A DNA stretch of 64,000 nucleotides from Roseiflexus sp. (GCA_025062325.1 JANXAL010000116.1:62001-126000), one strand, 5' to 3'. Positions 1 through 8,577 are shown, counted from the stretch's first letter. The notes: generated from the letters alone by a model not told the origin. Program-made: numbers and translations.

Positions 1-351
1 CCAGGGCCGCTCAGCGTCGATGAATGGGCGATCATGCGCCAGCATCCGGTCTATGCGTTTCGCTGGCTTTCTGCAATTCCCTTTCTTCAGCCCGCCCTCG
101 ACATTCCCTATGCGCATCATGAACGATGGGATGGCAGCGGCTATCCGCGCGGGCTGCGCGGCGAGCAGATCCCGCTGGCAGCGCGCATTTTTGCGGTCGT
201 GGATGTGTGGGACGCACTGCGCTCCAACCGACCATACCGTTCAGCCTGGACGGAAGAGCAGGCCGTTGCATACCTTCGCTCGCTGGCTGGGACGCATTTC
301 GATCCGCAGGTAGTCGCCGCATTCCTCGATATGATTGGGCATGGGGGGTAG
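1..351 (+). CDS. HD-GYP domain phosphodiesterase, C-terminal end (partial)
   Basis: This is the 3' end of a gene that starts before the window; 116 codons are visible up to the TAG. The visible part carries the second half of an HD-GYP domain: HHERWDGSGYP, then RIFAVVDVWDAL, then RPYRSAW, in the order known for c-di-GMP phosphodiesterases. HD-GYP enzymes hydrolyse cyclic-di-GMP, usually as the output of a response regulator or sensor protein; the input domain lies outside the window. The last 15 residues after the fold (FLDMIGHGG) are short, so nothing follows the domain. The family call is firm; the actual activity is inferred because the catalytic HD dyad itself is upstream of base 1. Confidence 0.88.
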   Translation, partial: PGPLSVDEWAIMRQHPVYAFRWLSAIPFLQPALDIPYAHHERWDGSGYPRGLRGEQIPLAARIFAVVDVWDALRSNRPYRSAWTEEQAVAYLRSLAGTHFDPQVVAAFLDMIGHGG

Positions 352-389
352 GGGGCGGCACGTTCAGCGATCAACGTTCTCGCCCTTAA

Positions 390-457
390 CCCTCTCACGC
401 CGCGCGCTACTTGCCTCACGCCTTGCCTTCCCTCTCACGCCGCGCGCTACTTGCCTC
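390..457. repeat. Direct repeat of 28 bp, period 40
   Basis: A 28-base text beginning CCCTCTCACGCCGCGCGC occurs at 390-417 and again at 430-457. It is pyrimidine-rich and of the same character as the CCTCGCG-type degenerate arrays elsewhere in the window. It fills the spacer between the HD-GYP gene and the methyltransferase; I see no gene in it. Confidence 0.75.
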
Positions 458-473
458 GCGCCTGCCTTCCCTC

Positions 474-1235
474 CTATCCCCGCCGACGTGCAACGGTCAG
501 CATAATGTCGCTGTCGGTCACGAACGGGTCAAGATCATACGAGCCATATACGGCCTCAACGGCAAATCCGGCACGCTCCAGCAGGTGCTCGAGTTCATAC
601 CGATAGAACCAGCGTAGCGTCATAGGGTGCACTGTGCGGCGCACGCCTCCGTGTCCGTCAAGTTCATCGTAGACAAACGTGACATAATTGATCTGCTGCG
701 CCATATCCGCCCGCTGCGCCACAAACTTGCACACAAGGGCGCCATCATCTAGGCGGAAGGTGCGATCCAGCACCAGTTCTCCATCGCACTCGGCGAGGTT
801 GCGTGCATGTGGATTGAACACATCGATCGCCAGCAGCCCATCGGTCCTAAGGACGTGGTGAATGTGGGCAAGAACTGCCAATTGATCCTCAATCGTGGTC
901 AGATGCATGAAACTGTTGAGCGCCACGATGGCCAGGTTATATGGACCAGGAGGCAGGGCTGATCGCACATCATGGTGGTGCAGGGTCACACGTGCAGCGA
1001 TGCCGGCAGCGGCGACTCGCTGTCGCGCACGTTCGATCATGACTGCCGACGAATCGACGCCGGTCACGCGAATGCCAGCCTGTGCGAGTGGAACCAGCAG
1101 ACGACCACTGCCGCACATGACATCGAGGACGCGCCCGCCAGTACGGCGCGCCAACTCGCGGTAGAAGGGAAGATCATCGGCAAACCCGCCGTGGTCGGCG
1201 TCGTAAAAGCGAGCAATGGCATCGTACTCGCTCAT
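474..1235 (-). CDS. Class I SAM-dependent methyltransferase
   Basis: The 253-residue product is a class I methyltransferase of the type that starts with an x-Y-D-A-I-A-x-x-Y-D motif (here SEYDAIARFYD). Motif I is VLDVMCGSGRLLVPLA near residues 35-50, and the acidic residue after strand 2 (GVDSS) follows. The substrate cannot be told; neighbours give no pathway. An ATG seven codons further up is in frame, but it lies inside the preceding gene; I choose the ATG at 1235, which sits 4 nt after the stop of the upstream membrane-protein gene and gives the usual N-terminus. The two minus-strand genes are therefore probably cotranscribed. Family call sure, substrate unknown. Confidence 0.85.
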   Translation of the reverse strand: MSEYDAIARFYDADHGGFADDLPFYRELARRTGGRVLDVMCGSGRLLVPLAQAGIRVTGVDSSAVMIERARQRVAAAGIAARVTLHHHDVRSALPPGPYNLAIVALNSFMHLTTIEDQLAVLAHIHHVLRTDGLLAIDVFNPHARNLAECDGELVLDRTFRLDDGALVCKFVAQRADMAQQINYVTFVYDELDGHGGVRRTVHPMTLRWFYRYELEHLLERAGFAVEAVYGSYDLDPFVTDSDIMLTVARRRG

Positions 1236-1239
1236 AGCG

Positions 1240-1848
1240 CTACGGCACGACGCCAAACACGTACAGGGCGAGTCCGACCAGCACGATCAGCCCAACGATG
1301 CCAGTAACGACGCCCAACGGACTGATAATAGGATCGAAACGGGGTGCAGGAGGCAGGGTGTGCTTATTCGACAGGGACACATTGCGAGCCTGCCTGTCGT
1401 ACTGTTTAAGGTCGGGTATCGATGATGGAAACGGCAACCGTACCGGTCGGGGCTGACTCGAGGCGCTGCGGTAAGTCGGCGACTGATACGACGACGGGAA
1501 TGGCGGACGCGCCGATTGAGGCAGAGGCTCATCGTCGTCAAAGTCAAAGGTCGAGGATTGATAAGTCGCAGAAACTGGCGAGCGCGCCGAGTGTGACGAC
1601 GAGCGATTATTAATCATGGCGCTGCTCTCATTCCGACGGTTGATGCTGCGAATGATCGACACCAGCGCGCCTAGCATCACCAGCCCCAGAATAATGAACG
1701 GCAGCCAGTTTGGAGAAATGCGCACTGTGCCCCCAAGCGCGCCCTGCAGCGCATTCAGCAGCGGGCCGCCAGCGATCACCGCAAGGAAGATGAGCCAGCC
1801 GATGATCGATCCCCAGTTGGTCCCTGGTTGTCGCTGATGTTCATTCAT
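1240..1848 (-). CDS. Hypothetical membrane protein with three predicted TM segments
   Basis: A 202-residue protein that I do not recognise. Two hydrophobic segments lie near the N-terminus (about residues 13-34 and 48-66), followed by a long Ser/Arg/Pro-rich, probably disordered stretch (about 70-165), and a last hydrophobic segment at the very C-terminus (about 176-200). The disordered linker between membrane anchors suggests a small envelope protein, but no function can be assigned. It starts a two-gene unit with the methyltransferase downstream (stop and start are 4 nt apart). A TACAAT hexamer ends only 8 nt before the ATG, so the mRNA may be leaderless. Confidence 0.7.
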   Translation of the reverse strand: MNEHQRQPGTNWGSIIGWLIFLAVIAGGPLLNALQGALGGTVRISPNWLPFIILGLVMLGALVSIIRSINRRNESSAMINNRSSSHSARSPVSATYQSSTFDFDDDEPLPQSARPPFPSSYQSPTYRSASSQPRPVRLPFPSSIPDLKQYDRQARNVSLSNKHTLPPAPRFDPIISPLGVVTGIVGLIVLVGLALYVFGVVP

Positions 1849-1856
1849 ACACCAGT

Positions 1857-1862
1857 ATTGTA
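1857..1862 (-). promoter_or_regulatory. -10 hexamer close to the start codon
   Basis: On the minus strand TACAAT occupies 1862-1857, leaving 8 nt to the ATG at 1848. No good -35 is visible. If transcription starts 6-8 nt downstream of the hexamer, the message begins at or next to the start codon. No Shine-Dalgarno sequence fits in this space. Confidence 0.45.
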
Positions 1863-1879
1863 CACCATGCTCAAGGCCT

Positions 1880-1940
1880 GTGGGTTAAGGGTTAGGGATG
1901 AGAGGTTAGAAGTTAAGGGTTAGGGGTTAGGAGTTGAGAC
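1880..1940. repeat. Degenerate GGGTTAG-type heptamer array
   Basis: The stretch repeats GGGTTA, GGGTTAGG and variants (GGTTAAGGGTTAGGG) in roughly seven-base steps, about eight imperfect units. Similar text recurs at 27372-27402. It lies upstream of the membrane-protein gene and downstream of thiN, outside coding sequence. It resembles short tandemly repeated repetitive (STRR) heptamers described in cyanobacteria, but relatedness is not implied. Confidence 0.7.
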
Positions 1941-2006
1941 AACCCGCAACCTTCCGCTTTCCCACGTCCGACGTCCGATGCCTTCCTACCTTCAACCCTC
2001 CTGCCT

Positions 2007-2693
2007 TCAACCCGCCGCGCTCCCGTTGTCAACGCTCGCCGCGAACTGGAGGGCGCCGCGATCATCGTGCTGAACGACCAGGAGCAATCCCTCGCGCAGC
2101 GAAATGAAGCCAGGCGGATCGATCAAAATGTTGCTGACGCCGCGTGCGCGTTCAAAGTAGAGCGTGGCATCATCAAGCGCATAGAACAGACCACGAGTGG
2201 TAATCCCGCGGACAGTCGGCGTCAGCGGCAGGAGCGACAGCGTATCGCCACGCTGACCTTCAAGCGTTGCCTGGTCGCGCACGAGGAACAGGCGTTGCTG
2301 CTCATCGATCAGGCGCACCTGTCGTCCCTGCAGCTCTGGCATCGCCAGCATGGCGACGTTGGCGAAGGTATGATCCCAGCGTCCTCCGAGCGCCCCAAGG
2401 ATGTCAATGCGCGTAGCGCCAATCGCGGCAGCGTGGAGCAGCGCCAGTTCCAGGTCGGTTTCGTCCTTTTCGCGCGGGAAGCGGCGCAGCTCAACGCCAT
2501 GCGCTGCGAGTGACGCCAGCCGCGCCGCGCTGAGCGAGTCGAGATCGCCGATGACCAGTGATGGGCGGATGCCCGCTTCGGCGAGAGCGTTTGCGCCGCC
2601 GTCAGCGGCAATGATCAGGTCGGCGCTGGCGATCATCTCACGGTAGGGATCGAGCCGCAACGATGGGGCATTAGCGACAATCACCACATACAT
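2007..2693 (-). CDS. thiN: Thiamine pyrophosphokinase
   Basis: The 228-residue product matches thiamine pyrophosphokinase, which transfers pyrophosphate from ATP to thiamine to give TPP. The family's hallmarks are in order: DGGAN (residues 31-35), GDLDS (49-53), a KDETDLELAL stretch near 75-85, then the GALGGRWDH motif that binds substrate. Length is usual for the bacterial enzyme. It starts 7 nt after the stop of the fumarylacetoacetate-hydrolase-family gene, so the two are likely one transcript, although their reactions are unrelated. No thiamine riboswitch was seen upstream; it depends on the promoter of the preceding gene. Confidence 0.93.
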   Translation of the reverse strand: MYVVIVANAPSLRLDPYREMIASADLIIAADGGANALAEAGIRPSLVIGDLDSLSAARLASLAAHGVELRRFPREKDETDLELALLHAAAIGATRIDILGALGGRWDHTFANVAMLAMPELQGRQVRLIDEQQRLFLVRDQATLEGQRGDTLSLLPLTPTVRGITTRGLFYALDDATLYFERARGVSNILIDPPGFISLREGLLLVVQHDDRGALQFAASVDNGSAAG

Positions 2694-2700
2694 CGCATTC

Positions 2701-3567
2701 CTAGCCTACTCCGACAATTCGGTTGCGCAGCACGCCAATCGAGTCGATCTCCGCTTCCATCACATCGCCAGGGCGCATGTACTCTGGCGGCGTGCGCCCG
2801 AGACCGACTCCGGCCGGTGTTCCTGTTGCCACGACCATCCCCGGTTCCAGCGGCATACCAAGCGATAGATGTTCGATAATCGTCGGAATGTCAAAAATCA
2901 TGTCTCCCGTATGCGAGTCCTGACGGGTCTCACCGTTCAGGCGCAGACGAATGCCCAGCCCCGCCGGATTGGGAATCTCGTCGGCAGTCACAATGCAGGG
3001 ACCCATCGGGCAGGCGCGGTAGAGGCTCTTGCCCTTGAAAAACTGCTGATGACGGGCTTGCAGGTCACGCGCCGAAATGTCGTTGATGATCGTATAGCCG
3101 AAGACATACTCCATTGCTTCAGCACGCGGAATATTCATGCCCGCCTTGCCGATGACGAACGCAAGTTCAACCTCATAATCGAGCTCGGTCGTCACTTTTG
3201 GGTCGAGTGGGACGTCGTCGTCCGGTCCGCACACAGTATGCGCCGCTTTGGTGAAGAAGACCGGATACTCCGGCAGTCGGGGTTCGCGACCGCGCGCGCG
3301 GTACGACTCGATGATGTGTGCAGCATAATTCATTCCCAAGCAGATAATATTTTGGCGGGGACGTGGAATGGGGGCAAGGAGCGTCACGGCGCTCAACGGA
3401 ACGCCGGTTCCGCGCTCAACGACGGCGCGCGCAGCATCCAGCCCAGCAGGACCGGCATCGATCAGGCTCAGTATGTCAGGCGCCACGCTGGCAAGCGAGA
3501 CAACCTCGTCGCCACGCAGCGCGCCAGGGTGAACTCCCTCGCTGTCGCGATAGGTCACCAGACGCAT
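2701..3567 (-). CDS. Fumarylacetoacetate hydrolase family protein
   Basis: A 288-residue protein of the FAH/HpcE family (2-keto-4-pentenoate hydratase, acylpyruvase or decarboxylase-like enzymes). The conserved core begins with ICLGMNYAAHIIE, then a metal-binding set around YEVELAFVIGK and NDISARDLQARHQQFFKGKS, and the closing GTPAGVG loop. These enzymes cleave or decarboxylate C-C bonds of 2-oxo acids with Mg or Mn; the exact substrate is not readable from sequence. The ATG at 3567 is chosen because GAGGAG precedes it at good spacing; an upstream in-frame ATG would add 26 residues unlike the family. First gene of a pair with thiN. Confidence 0.88.
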   Translation of the reverse strand: MRLVTYRDSEGVHPGALRGDEVVSLASVAPDILSLIDAGPAGLDAARAVVERGTGVPLSAVTLLAPIPRPRQNIICLGMNYAAHIIESYRARGREPRLPEYPVFFTKAAHTVCGPDDDVPLDPKVTTELDYEVELAFVIGKAGMNIPRAEAMEYVFGYTIINDISARDLQARHQQFFKGKSLYRACPMGPCIVTADEIPNPAGLGIRLRLNGETRQDSHTGDMIFDIPTIIEHLSLGMPLEPGMVVATGTPAGVGLGRTPPEYMRPGDVMEAEIDSIGVLRNRIVGVG

Positions 3568-3659
3568 CGGTATCTCCTCGAACACATACAGGCGGGTACG
3601 GCATCCTGTATGGTACCACAGAATAGCGGCGAGGGCGAGAGGCAAGCGGAGGAAGGTCT

Positions 3660-3728
3660 GATCGCGGATTCCTGGTGCTCGGTTTCTGTGGTTCCTAGTG
3701 CTCGGTTCTCGGTTCTCAGCTCTCAGTG
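3660..3728. repeat. Degenerate CTCGGTT-type heptamer array
   Basis: CTCGGTT, CTCAGCT and CTCAGTG follow each other in seven-base steps, with worn units before them (GGTGCTCGG, AGTGCTCGG). The array runs straight into the -10 element of the gene at 3744, so repeat turnover could change the promoter's upstream region. Confidence 0.65.
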
Positions 3729-3737
3729 TGCTATACT
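3729..3737 (+). promoter_or_regulatory. Extended -10 promoter, probably giving a leaderless mRNA
   Basis: TGcTATACT: an extended -10 with TATACT at 3732-3737. The ATG at 3744 follows after only 6 nt, so the expected transcription start coincides with the start codon. No -35 or ribosome-binding site is visible. The same layout is seen before the gene at 21784. Confidence 0.6.
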
Positions 3738-3743
3738 GGCTCT

Positions 3744-5864
3744 ATGCCGTTTCCAACTGACGACTACACACCATACGGGTATCTCAATACGCCGACGCAC
3801 ACGCGCAATCTCTCACCGCGCGGCGTGCTGCGCTCGCATGGTGCAGGGTTTCGCTGGCACTACCCGGCGCGTGCGGGAATGTACGGCGGCATGCGCGAGG
3901 TCTACCGCGCCGGATTTCGCTTTGCTCTAGGAGGAGCGCTCGAACTATCCGAGTTCGATGTCGTCTCCAGTCCGTATCATTCGATGAACCTCTTCAGGCT
4001 TGACCTGTCGCGCGGCAGTGCAACGCTCCATGTTACCTTCCATCTGGTTGGCGAGCATGCCCTCTGCGCGTCGGCGACCATTCAGGGAGAAGCGCGCGTC
4101 GCAGTCGTGGTCGAGTATACGCGCACTATTGCCGCCAGCGGCGAGTGGGGCGAGTCTGGGTTGGTCGGTCGGATTGTCGATGGCGACCTAGTACTGCAAG
4201 GTTTTGAGGATGGTGATGCATTTGTGGTGCATGCATCGCAACCGTTTACTGATGTCGGCATCACGACTGATCCGATGCGTGCCGCTGCCTGGGCAGCGAC
4301 ACAGGCGCCGGGATTGCCAGACGAAGGGTTTGTGACAGTCACCGGTCAGCCCGGCGAAGCAGTGTCGCTGTTTGCCACACTGGGATTTGCGATGCCATGT
4401 GAGCAGCTCGATCTGTACATGACGCGCGGCAAGACGCTGCGTATGGCGCAGCACCGACAGCGCGCCGCACGTCGCACAGCGGCAGCGGACCGCGCCCGCA
4501 AGCAAGCGGAGGATGATGCGTTCTGGGCGCGCGCGCCAATCCTGGAGGGCGACTGGCCCGATCACTGGCGCCGCGGGTTGGTGTATGACCTCGAGACGCT
4601 GCGTATGATGGTGCGTGCGCCAGCTGGCATCTACCGCCATATCTGGGATGCGATGCAGATCCAGGCGCCGCGCGTCGTGCTTGCTGAGGCCGCGATCGAT
4701 GCGCTACTGCTCGCCTATGCCGACCCAACCCTCGCTCAGCGTCTGCTGCTTGGCACGTTCATCGATGCACCCGAACCGAATGTGCCCTGTTCACGCGAAG
4801 ATGGCAGCTACAACATGGTTGCCGCTGATGGCACGGTATGCGGCACAGCGCCAGCATGGGGCTACCCCTGGCTCGTGCTGGACTGGCTCGCTCGCCTGCA
4901 TCCCCACCGTGAGTGGCTGGCAAATATGTATCCAGCACTGACTGCATATCTGCATTGGTGGCGAGAGAACCGGCGCGATGCCGATGGCTGGCTGGTCTAT
5001 GCCTGTAGCTGGGAATCGGGGCAGGACGGCTCGCCGCGCTTTGGTGATCAACCGCTGGGCGGCGGGCACCCGGTGCGCCATGTGCGTCCCGTTGATCTTC
5101 AGGCAGCCTTCGCTCATGCCTGTCTAGTGATGAGCAATGTCGCCCAAGAACTCGGGCGCACGGCCGACTCCCGCCAGTGGCTGGCGCTTGCTGAAGAGTA
5201 TGTGATGCGCACCGATGCGCTGTGGCAGGATGCATTCAACCGTTATGCCGACTATGACACGCGCGCTGGCGGACCGACCGATGTGGACGACATCATGCTG
5301 CTGGCGCCGGTTGCGCTGAATGTCGCCCGACCAGAACGGCAGGACGCGCTCCGGTCGAGAATTGCACGGATCGACCCCGAAACGCTAACGTGGCCCATGT
5401 TCGCCTGGACGGCGACCGAAGCAGCGTTACGGGTCGGGCTGACCGATCACGCAGCAGCACTGGCTGGCGCGGTAATCGACCGGGCATATACGTTCTGGGA
5501 TGCGCATCAGGCGCATCCCGACCGCACGCTGCCGGGTGTGGCATGCGAGTACTGGCCCCTCGATGGGCGCTGTGGTGGGGAGGGGTACGGCTGGGGCGCA
5601 TTTACGACTCATCTGCTGCTCCATGTGCTGGTCGGATTAACTCCGGAACGCGAGCGACTCATCGTCCGCCCCAACCTGCCGCCTGCCTGGCGCGTCAAGG
5701 AGCGCACGTATGGCGTGCGTCTGCACTGGCGTGGTGCGCAGATGCGTATCCTCATCGAAGCGCACCCCGATCGTGCGGCAGTCACTATCAACGATCAACA
5801 GGTCAAGGTCGGGTGGGGAGAGACGATGGCATTACCGTGGGGAATGTCAGACTCGTCGCGCTGA
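3744..5864 (+). CDS. MGH1-like / GH63-type glycoside hydrolase homologue
   Basis: A 706-residue protein with an N-terminal beta-rich part (to about residue 230) and a C-terminal part that looks like an (alpha/alpha)6 toroid, as in mannosylglycerate-hydrolase-like and GH63/GH37-type proteins. Indicative stretches are HIWDAMQ, WGYPWLVLDW, YACSWESGQDGSPRF, FAWTATEAAL and the C-terminal EYWPLDGRCGGEGYGWGAF. The WESGQD segment is where such enzymes hold one catalytic acid. No signal peptide, so it would act in the cytoplasm on a small glycoside or storage glucan; the substrate is unknown. The start is the ATG at 3744, 6 nt after a TATACT hexamer; an earlier in-frame ATG (3726) lies inside the promoter. 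Confidence 0.72.
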   Translation: MPFPTDDYTPYGYLNTPTHTRNLSPRGVLRSHGAGFRWHYPARAGMYGGMREVYRAGFRFALGGALELSEFDVVSSPYHSMNLFRLDLSRGSATLHVTFHLVGEHALCASATIQGEARVAVVVEYTRTIAASGEWGESGLVGRIVDGDLVLQGFEDGDAFVVHASQPFTDVGITTDPMRAAAWAATQAPGLPDEGFVTVTGQPGEAVSLFATLGFAMPCEQLDLYMTRGKTLRMAQHRQRAARRTAAADRARKQAEDDAFWARAPILEGDWPDHWRRGLVYDLETLRMMVRAPAGIYRHIWDAMQIQAPRVVLAEAAIDALLLAYADPTLAQRLLLGTFIDAPEPNVPCSREDGSYNMVAADGTVCGTAPAWGYPWLVLDWLARLHPHREWLANMYPALTAYLHWWRENRRDADGWLVYACSWESGQDGSPRFGDQPLGGGHPVRHVRPVDLQAAFAHACLVMSNVAQELGRTADSRQWLALAEEYVMRTDALWQDAFNRYADYDTRAGGPTDVDDIMLLAPVALNVARPERQDALRSRIARIDPETLTWPMFAWTATEAALRVGLTDHAAALAGAVIDRAYTFWDAHQAHPDRTLPGVACEYWPLDGRCGGEGYGWGAFTTHLLLHVLVGLTPERERLIVRPNLPPAWRVKERTYGVRLHWRGAQMRILIEAHPDRAAVTINDQQVKVGWGETMALPWGMSDSSR

Positions 5865-5986
5865 AGGTGCTGGCTAGACAACAGCCACAATGACTAACGT
5901 CACGCTAATGCGCTGCTACTGCAAAACCAACATTGGCGCGGTAGAGTCACATCAGCGCATCCCATAACAACAGTTGAGGACGAGCC

Positions 5987-6757
5987 ATGGCATTTTCTAC
6001 ACCCATTCGCACAGGCGAGCAAAGCATTGATCGAGTGTTGCACGCCGGGCTGCCAGTGCTGCTGATATTCGACCGCAAGGGATGCACCACCTGCCAGCAA
6101 CTTGACCCGTCGCTCGAGCGGCTGGCGGCGGCATTTGCAGGGCGCGCGCTGCTGGCGCGGGTGGATGCCGATGACAATCCGGCGCTGGTGCAAAAGTATG
6201 GCATCGCTGCGCTTCCCGGTCTTGTTTTCGTGAAGAATGGCGCACCCATTGCACGAACAAGCGGCGTTGTTGCCGAGGAAGCCCTGCGCGCCTGGCTGAC
6301 CCATCTGACCGATGGGGGGATGCCGCCGCCTCTGCCGCAGGGTCCGAGTGTACCGCTGGCACGCCAGGCTGCCCGCCCAACGCCTGAACCGTCGGCAGTG
6401 CGCCAGGCAGCGTCGAACGGCGCTGCAGAGTCGCACCCGGTGACGCTCAGTGACGCGACATTTGATCGGATTGTCGGCGCCAGCACTCAGCCAGTACTGG
6501 TCGACTTCTGGGCGCCGTGGTGCGGTCCGTGTCGCGCGGTAGCGCCGGTGGTCGAGCGGCTGGCGCGGGAATTCGCCGGGCGCGCGGTAGTTGCCAAACT
6601 GAATGTGGACGATAACCCGCGCACGGCGCAGCGGTTTGGCATCCGCAGCATCCCAACGCTATACATCTTCAAGGACGGACGGGTGGTGGAGCGATTGGTC
6701 GGCGCTCAACCATACCCGGTGTTGCGTCAGGCGTTAGAGCGGCATGTTGGGGCGTGA
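5987..6757 (+). CDS. Tandem thioredoxin-fold protein
   Basis: The 256-residue product has two thioredoxin folds joined by a proline-rich linker (about residues 115-145). The first has a non-standard active site, C33-T-T-C36 in KGCTTCQQLD; the second has the classic W178-C-G-P-C182. Both keep the cis-Pro region (IAALPGLVF and IRSIPTLYIF). Dithiol-disulfide exchange is expected of the second domain; the first may pass electrons to it or bind a special partner. No signal peptide, thus cytoplasmic. GAGGAC precedes the ATG. It stands alone between the glycoside-hydrolase gene and the convergent acyl-CoA ligase gene. Confidence 0.87.
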   Translation: MAFSTPIRTGEQSIDRVLHAGLPVLLIFDRKGCTTCQQLDPSLERLAAAFAGRALLARVDADDNPALVQKYGIAALPGLVFVKNGAPIARTSGVVAEEALRAWLTHLTDGGMPPPLPQGPSVPLARQAARPTPEPSAVRQAASNGAAESHPVTLSDATFDRIVGASTQPVLVDFWAPWCGPCRAVAPVVERLAREFAGRAVVAKLNVDDNPRTAQRFGIRSIPTLYIFKDGRVVERLVGAQPYPVLRQALERHVGA

Positions 6758-6812
6758 TGGCGTGATGAGCGTGACGCCGACGTGTGATTGGGCAGAGGGC
6801 GCGGTATGGGGG

Positions 6813-6893
6813 GCAGGTCTGAGACCTGCTCCTCCGCCGCGCCCCCATAGGCGCCCGTCGGGGCAAGGCGGCGCCCTGGAGGGGCAGGGCGCC
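6813..6893. terminator. G/C-rich inverted repeats between convergent genes
   Basis: Two hairpins: GCAGGTCT/AGACCTGC (6813-6829, one base between the arms) and GGCGCCCTG/CAGGGCGCC (6870-6893, 6-nt loop). They lie between the ends of the thioredoxin gene and the acyl-CoA ligase gene and could stop both. There is no U-run, so this is a structural guess. Similar GGGGCAGGC palindromes occur at 20165-20221. Confidence 0.45.
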
Positions 6894-6920
6894 TGTCTGG
6901 GGCAAAGCAGCGCCTTGTCC

Positions 6921-8480
6921 CTACACCGCCGCCTCGATCTGCCGCACCCCGGCGTTCGCCTGGCGAAGCTCGCGTTTGAGGATTTTGCCGGTCGCTGTCT
7001 TGGGTAACGTATCGCGGATTTCGACGATGCGCGGATACTTGTAGGCTGCCAGTCGCTCCTTGCAGTATTCGATGATCTCCGTTTCGGTCGCCGTCTGTCC
7101 TGGCTTGAGCGCCACCACAGCCTTGACCTCTTCGCCGAGCGCCTGATCAGGTACGCCGATAACGGCAGCTTCGGCAATGGCGGGATGCCCGTAAAGCACC
7201 TCCTCGATCTCGCGCGGATAGACGTTGAATCCGCCGCGGATGATCATATCTTTCACGCGATCTTTGATGAAGAAAAAGCCGTCATCGTCACGATAGGCGA
7301 TATCGCCGCTGTGGAACCAGCCATTGCGGATCGCCTCGGCGGTTGCGTCGGGGCGCTTATAGTACCCTTTCATCACATTGTGGCCGCGAATCACGATCTC
7401 GCCGAGTTCGCCATTCGGAACCTCGCGCCCCTGATCATCCACCACGCGCATCTCGATGCCCCAGATCGGCACGCCAATCGATCCCGGTTTCGGTTCTCGG
7501 TCGAGGTGATTGAACGACGCAACTGGAGATGTTTCGGAAAGACCATACCCTTCGAGAATGGTGACGTTATACTTGCGATTGAACGCATGCATCACTTCGA
7601 CCGGCATAGCGGCGCCGCCTGAGACGCAGAACTTGAGCGACGACAGATCGTACTGATCGGCGCTGGGGAAGTTGAGCAGGTAGAAATACATCGTCGGCAC
7701 GCCAGCGAAATAGGTCACCCGGTCGCGCGCCATCACCTCCAGCGCCTTCTGCGGCTCGAAGCGCGGCAGCATGGTGATGGTTCCGCCAGCGTAGATCAGG
7801 CTGTTCATCACGCATGTCTGCCCGAAACTGTGGAACAACGGCAGCGCTGCCAGACCCACCGTTTCCGAGGTGACATTCAGCAGTTTGTCGGTGCAGATGG
7901 CGGCGTTGAGGAACATATTGGCGTGGGTCAACTCTGCGCCTTTGGGACGACCGGTGGTGCCGCTAGTGTAGAGAATGACCGCCGTATCGTCCGGCATGGT
8001 CTGGACCGTATCGAAGACCGGCGGGTGTTCGGCGAGGAGGCTGCCAAGCGGGATCGCGCCATCAGGGAGCGTCGCTGTCGAGCCGGGCGCCTGTGCAACT
8101 ATCAGATGGCGGCAGGTTTCGACCGCGCGGAAACCCGGCGCGGCTTCGTCGAGGAACCCTTCCCAAACAATCAGCGCCACCGAGTCGCTGTCTTCCAGGT
8201 GATACCGGACCTCATCACGCTTGAACAACACGTTGAGCGGTACAACCGTTGCGCCAGCCTTGAGAATGCCGAAGTAACACATAGGGAAGTGTGGCGTGTT
8301 AGGGATCATTATCGCCACTTTGTCGCCGGGGCGCACGCCAAGTTTTGTCAGACCATTAGCAATTTTGTTGGCAGCGCCATTCAGTTCGGCATAATTCAGG
8401 CGAATGCTGTCGAGGATGACGGCGGTTTTCGCAGGCGAACGGCGAGCGCTCTCCTCCAGAATGATGGCGAGATTCAGCAT
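6921..8480 (-). CDS. Long-chain acyl-CoA ligase (AMP-binding)
   Basis: A 519-residue adenylate-forming enzyme. The P-loop YTSGTTGRPKGAE, the GYGLSETSPV motif, the hinge YRDDDGFFFIKDRVKDMI and the C-terminal catalytic-lysine motif PKTATGKILKRELR are all present, so it should convert a carboxylic acid, ATP and CoA to acyl-CoA. The general pattern (SIRLNYAELN at the N-terminus, PNTPHFPMCYFG) fits medium/long-chain fatty acid ligases more than acetyl-CoA synthetase. Start: ATG at 8480 with AAAGGAGGG 5 nt upstream; an in-frame ATG 39 nt earlier is less likely. It has its own sigma-70-like promoter and is monocistronic. Confidence 0.9.
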   Translation of the reverse strand: MLNLAIILEESARRSPAKTAVILDSIRLNYAELNGAANKIANGLTKLGVRPGDKVAIMIPNTPHFPMCYFGILKAGATVVPLNVLFKRDEVRYHLEDSDSVALIVWEGFLDEAAPGFRAVETCRHLIVAQAPGSTATLPDGAIPLGSLLAEHPPVFDTVQTMPDDTAVILYTSGTTGRPKGAELTHANMFLNAAICTDKLLNVTSETVGLAALPLFHSFGQTCVMNSLIYAGGTITMLPRFEPQKALEVMARDRVTYFAGVPTMYFYLLNFPSADQYDLSSLKFCVSGGAAMPVEVMHAFNRKYNVTILEGYGLSETSPVASFNHLDREPKPGSIGVPIWGIEMRVVDDQGREVPNGELGEIVIRGHNVMKGYYKRPDATAEAIRNGWFHSGDIAYRDDDGFFFIKDRVKDMIIRGGFNVYPREIEEVLYGHPAIAEAAVIGVPDQALGEEVKAVVALKPGQTATETEIIEYCKERLAAYKYPRIVEIRDTLPKTATGKILKRELRQANAGVRQIEAAV

Positions 8481-8547
8481 CGAGTCCCTCCTTTGAATGA
8501 ACCTCAATGTCCGATTCACTTTGGGCGCGAGGTGGGGAGTTAGGGAG

Positions 8548-8577
8548 ATTATACGTGTTGTTAACCGATGCTGTCAA
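8548..8577 (-). promoter_or_regulatory. Sigma-70-type promoter of the acyl-CoA ligase gene
   Basis: On the minus strand TTGACA (8577-8572), an 18-bp spacer and TATAAT (8553-8548): both hexamers match consensus exactly. It is back to back with the rpmG promoter. Confidence 0.85.

Noticed and set aside
1880-1940. Telomere-like TTAGGG repeat as chromosome end
   Set aside because: It is short, degenerate and inside the gene map; the same type recurs at 27372. A simple heptamer array explains it.
2694-3567. Thiamine riboswitch before thiN
   Set aside because: Only 7 nt separate thiN from the upstream gene, and no THI-box-like sequence was seen upstream of the pair.
2869-3930. 353-residue open frame on the plus strand
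   Set aside because: Antisense to the FAH-family gene and runs over the promoter of the glycoside-hydrolase gene.
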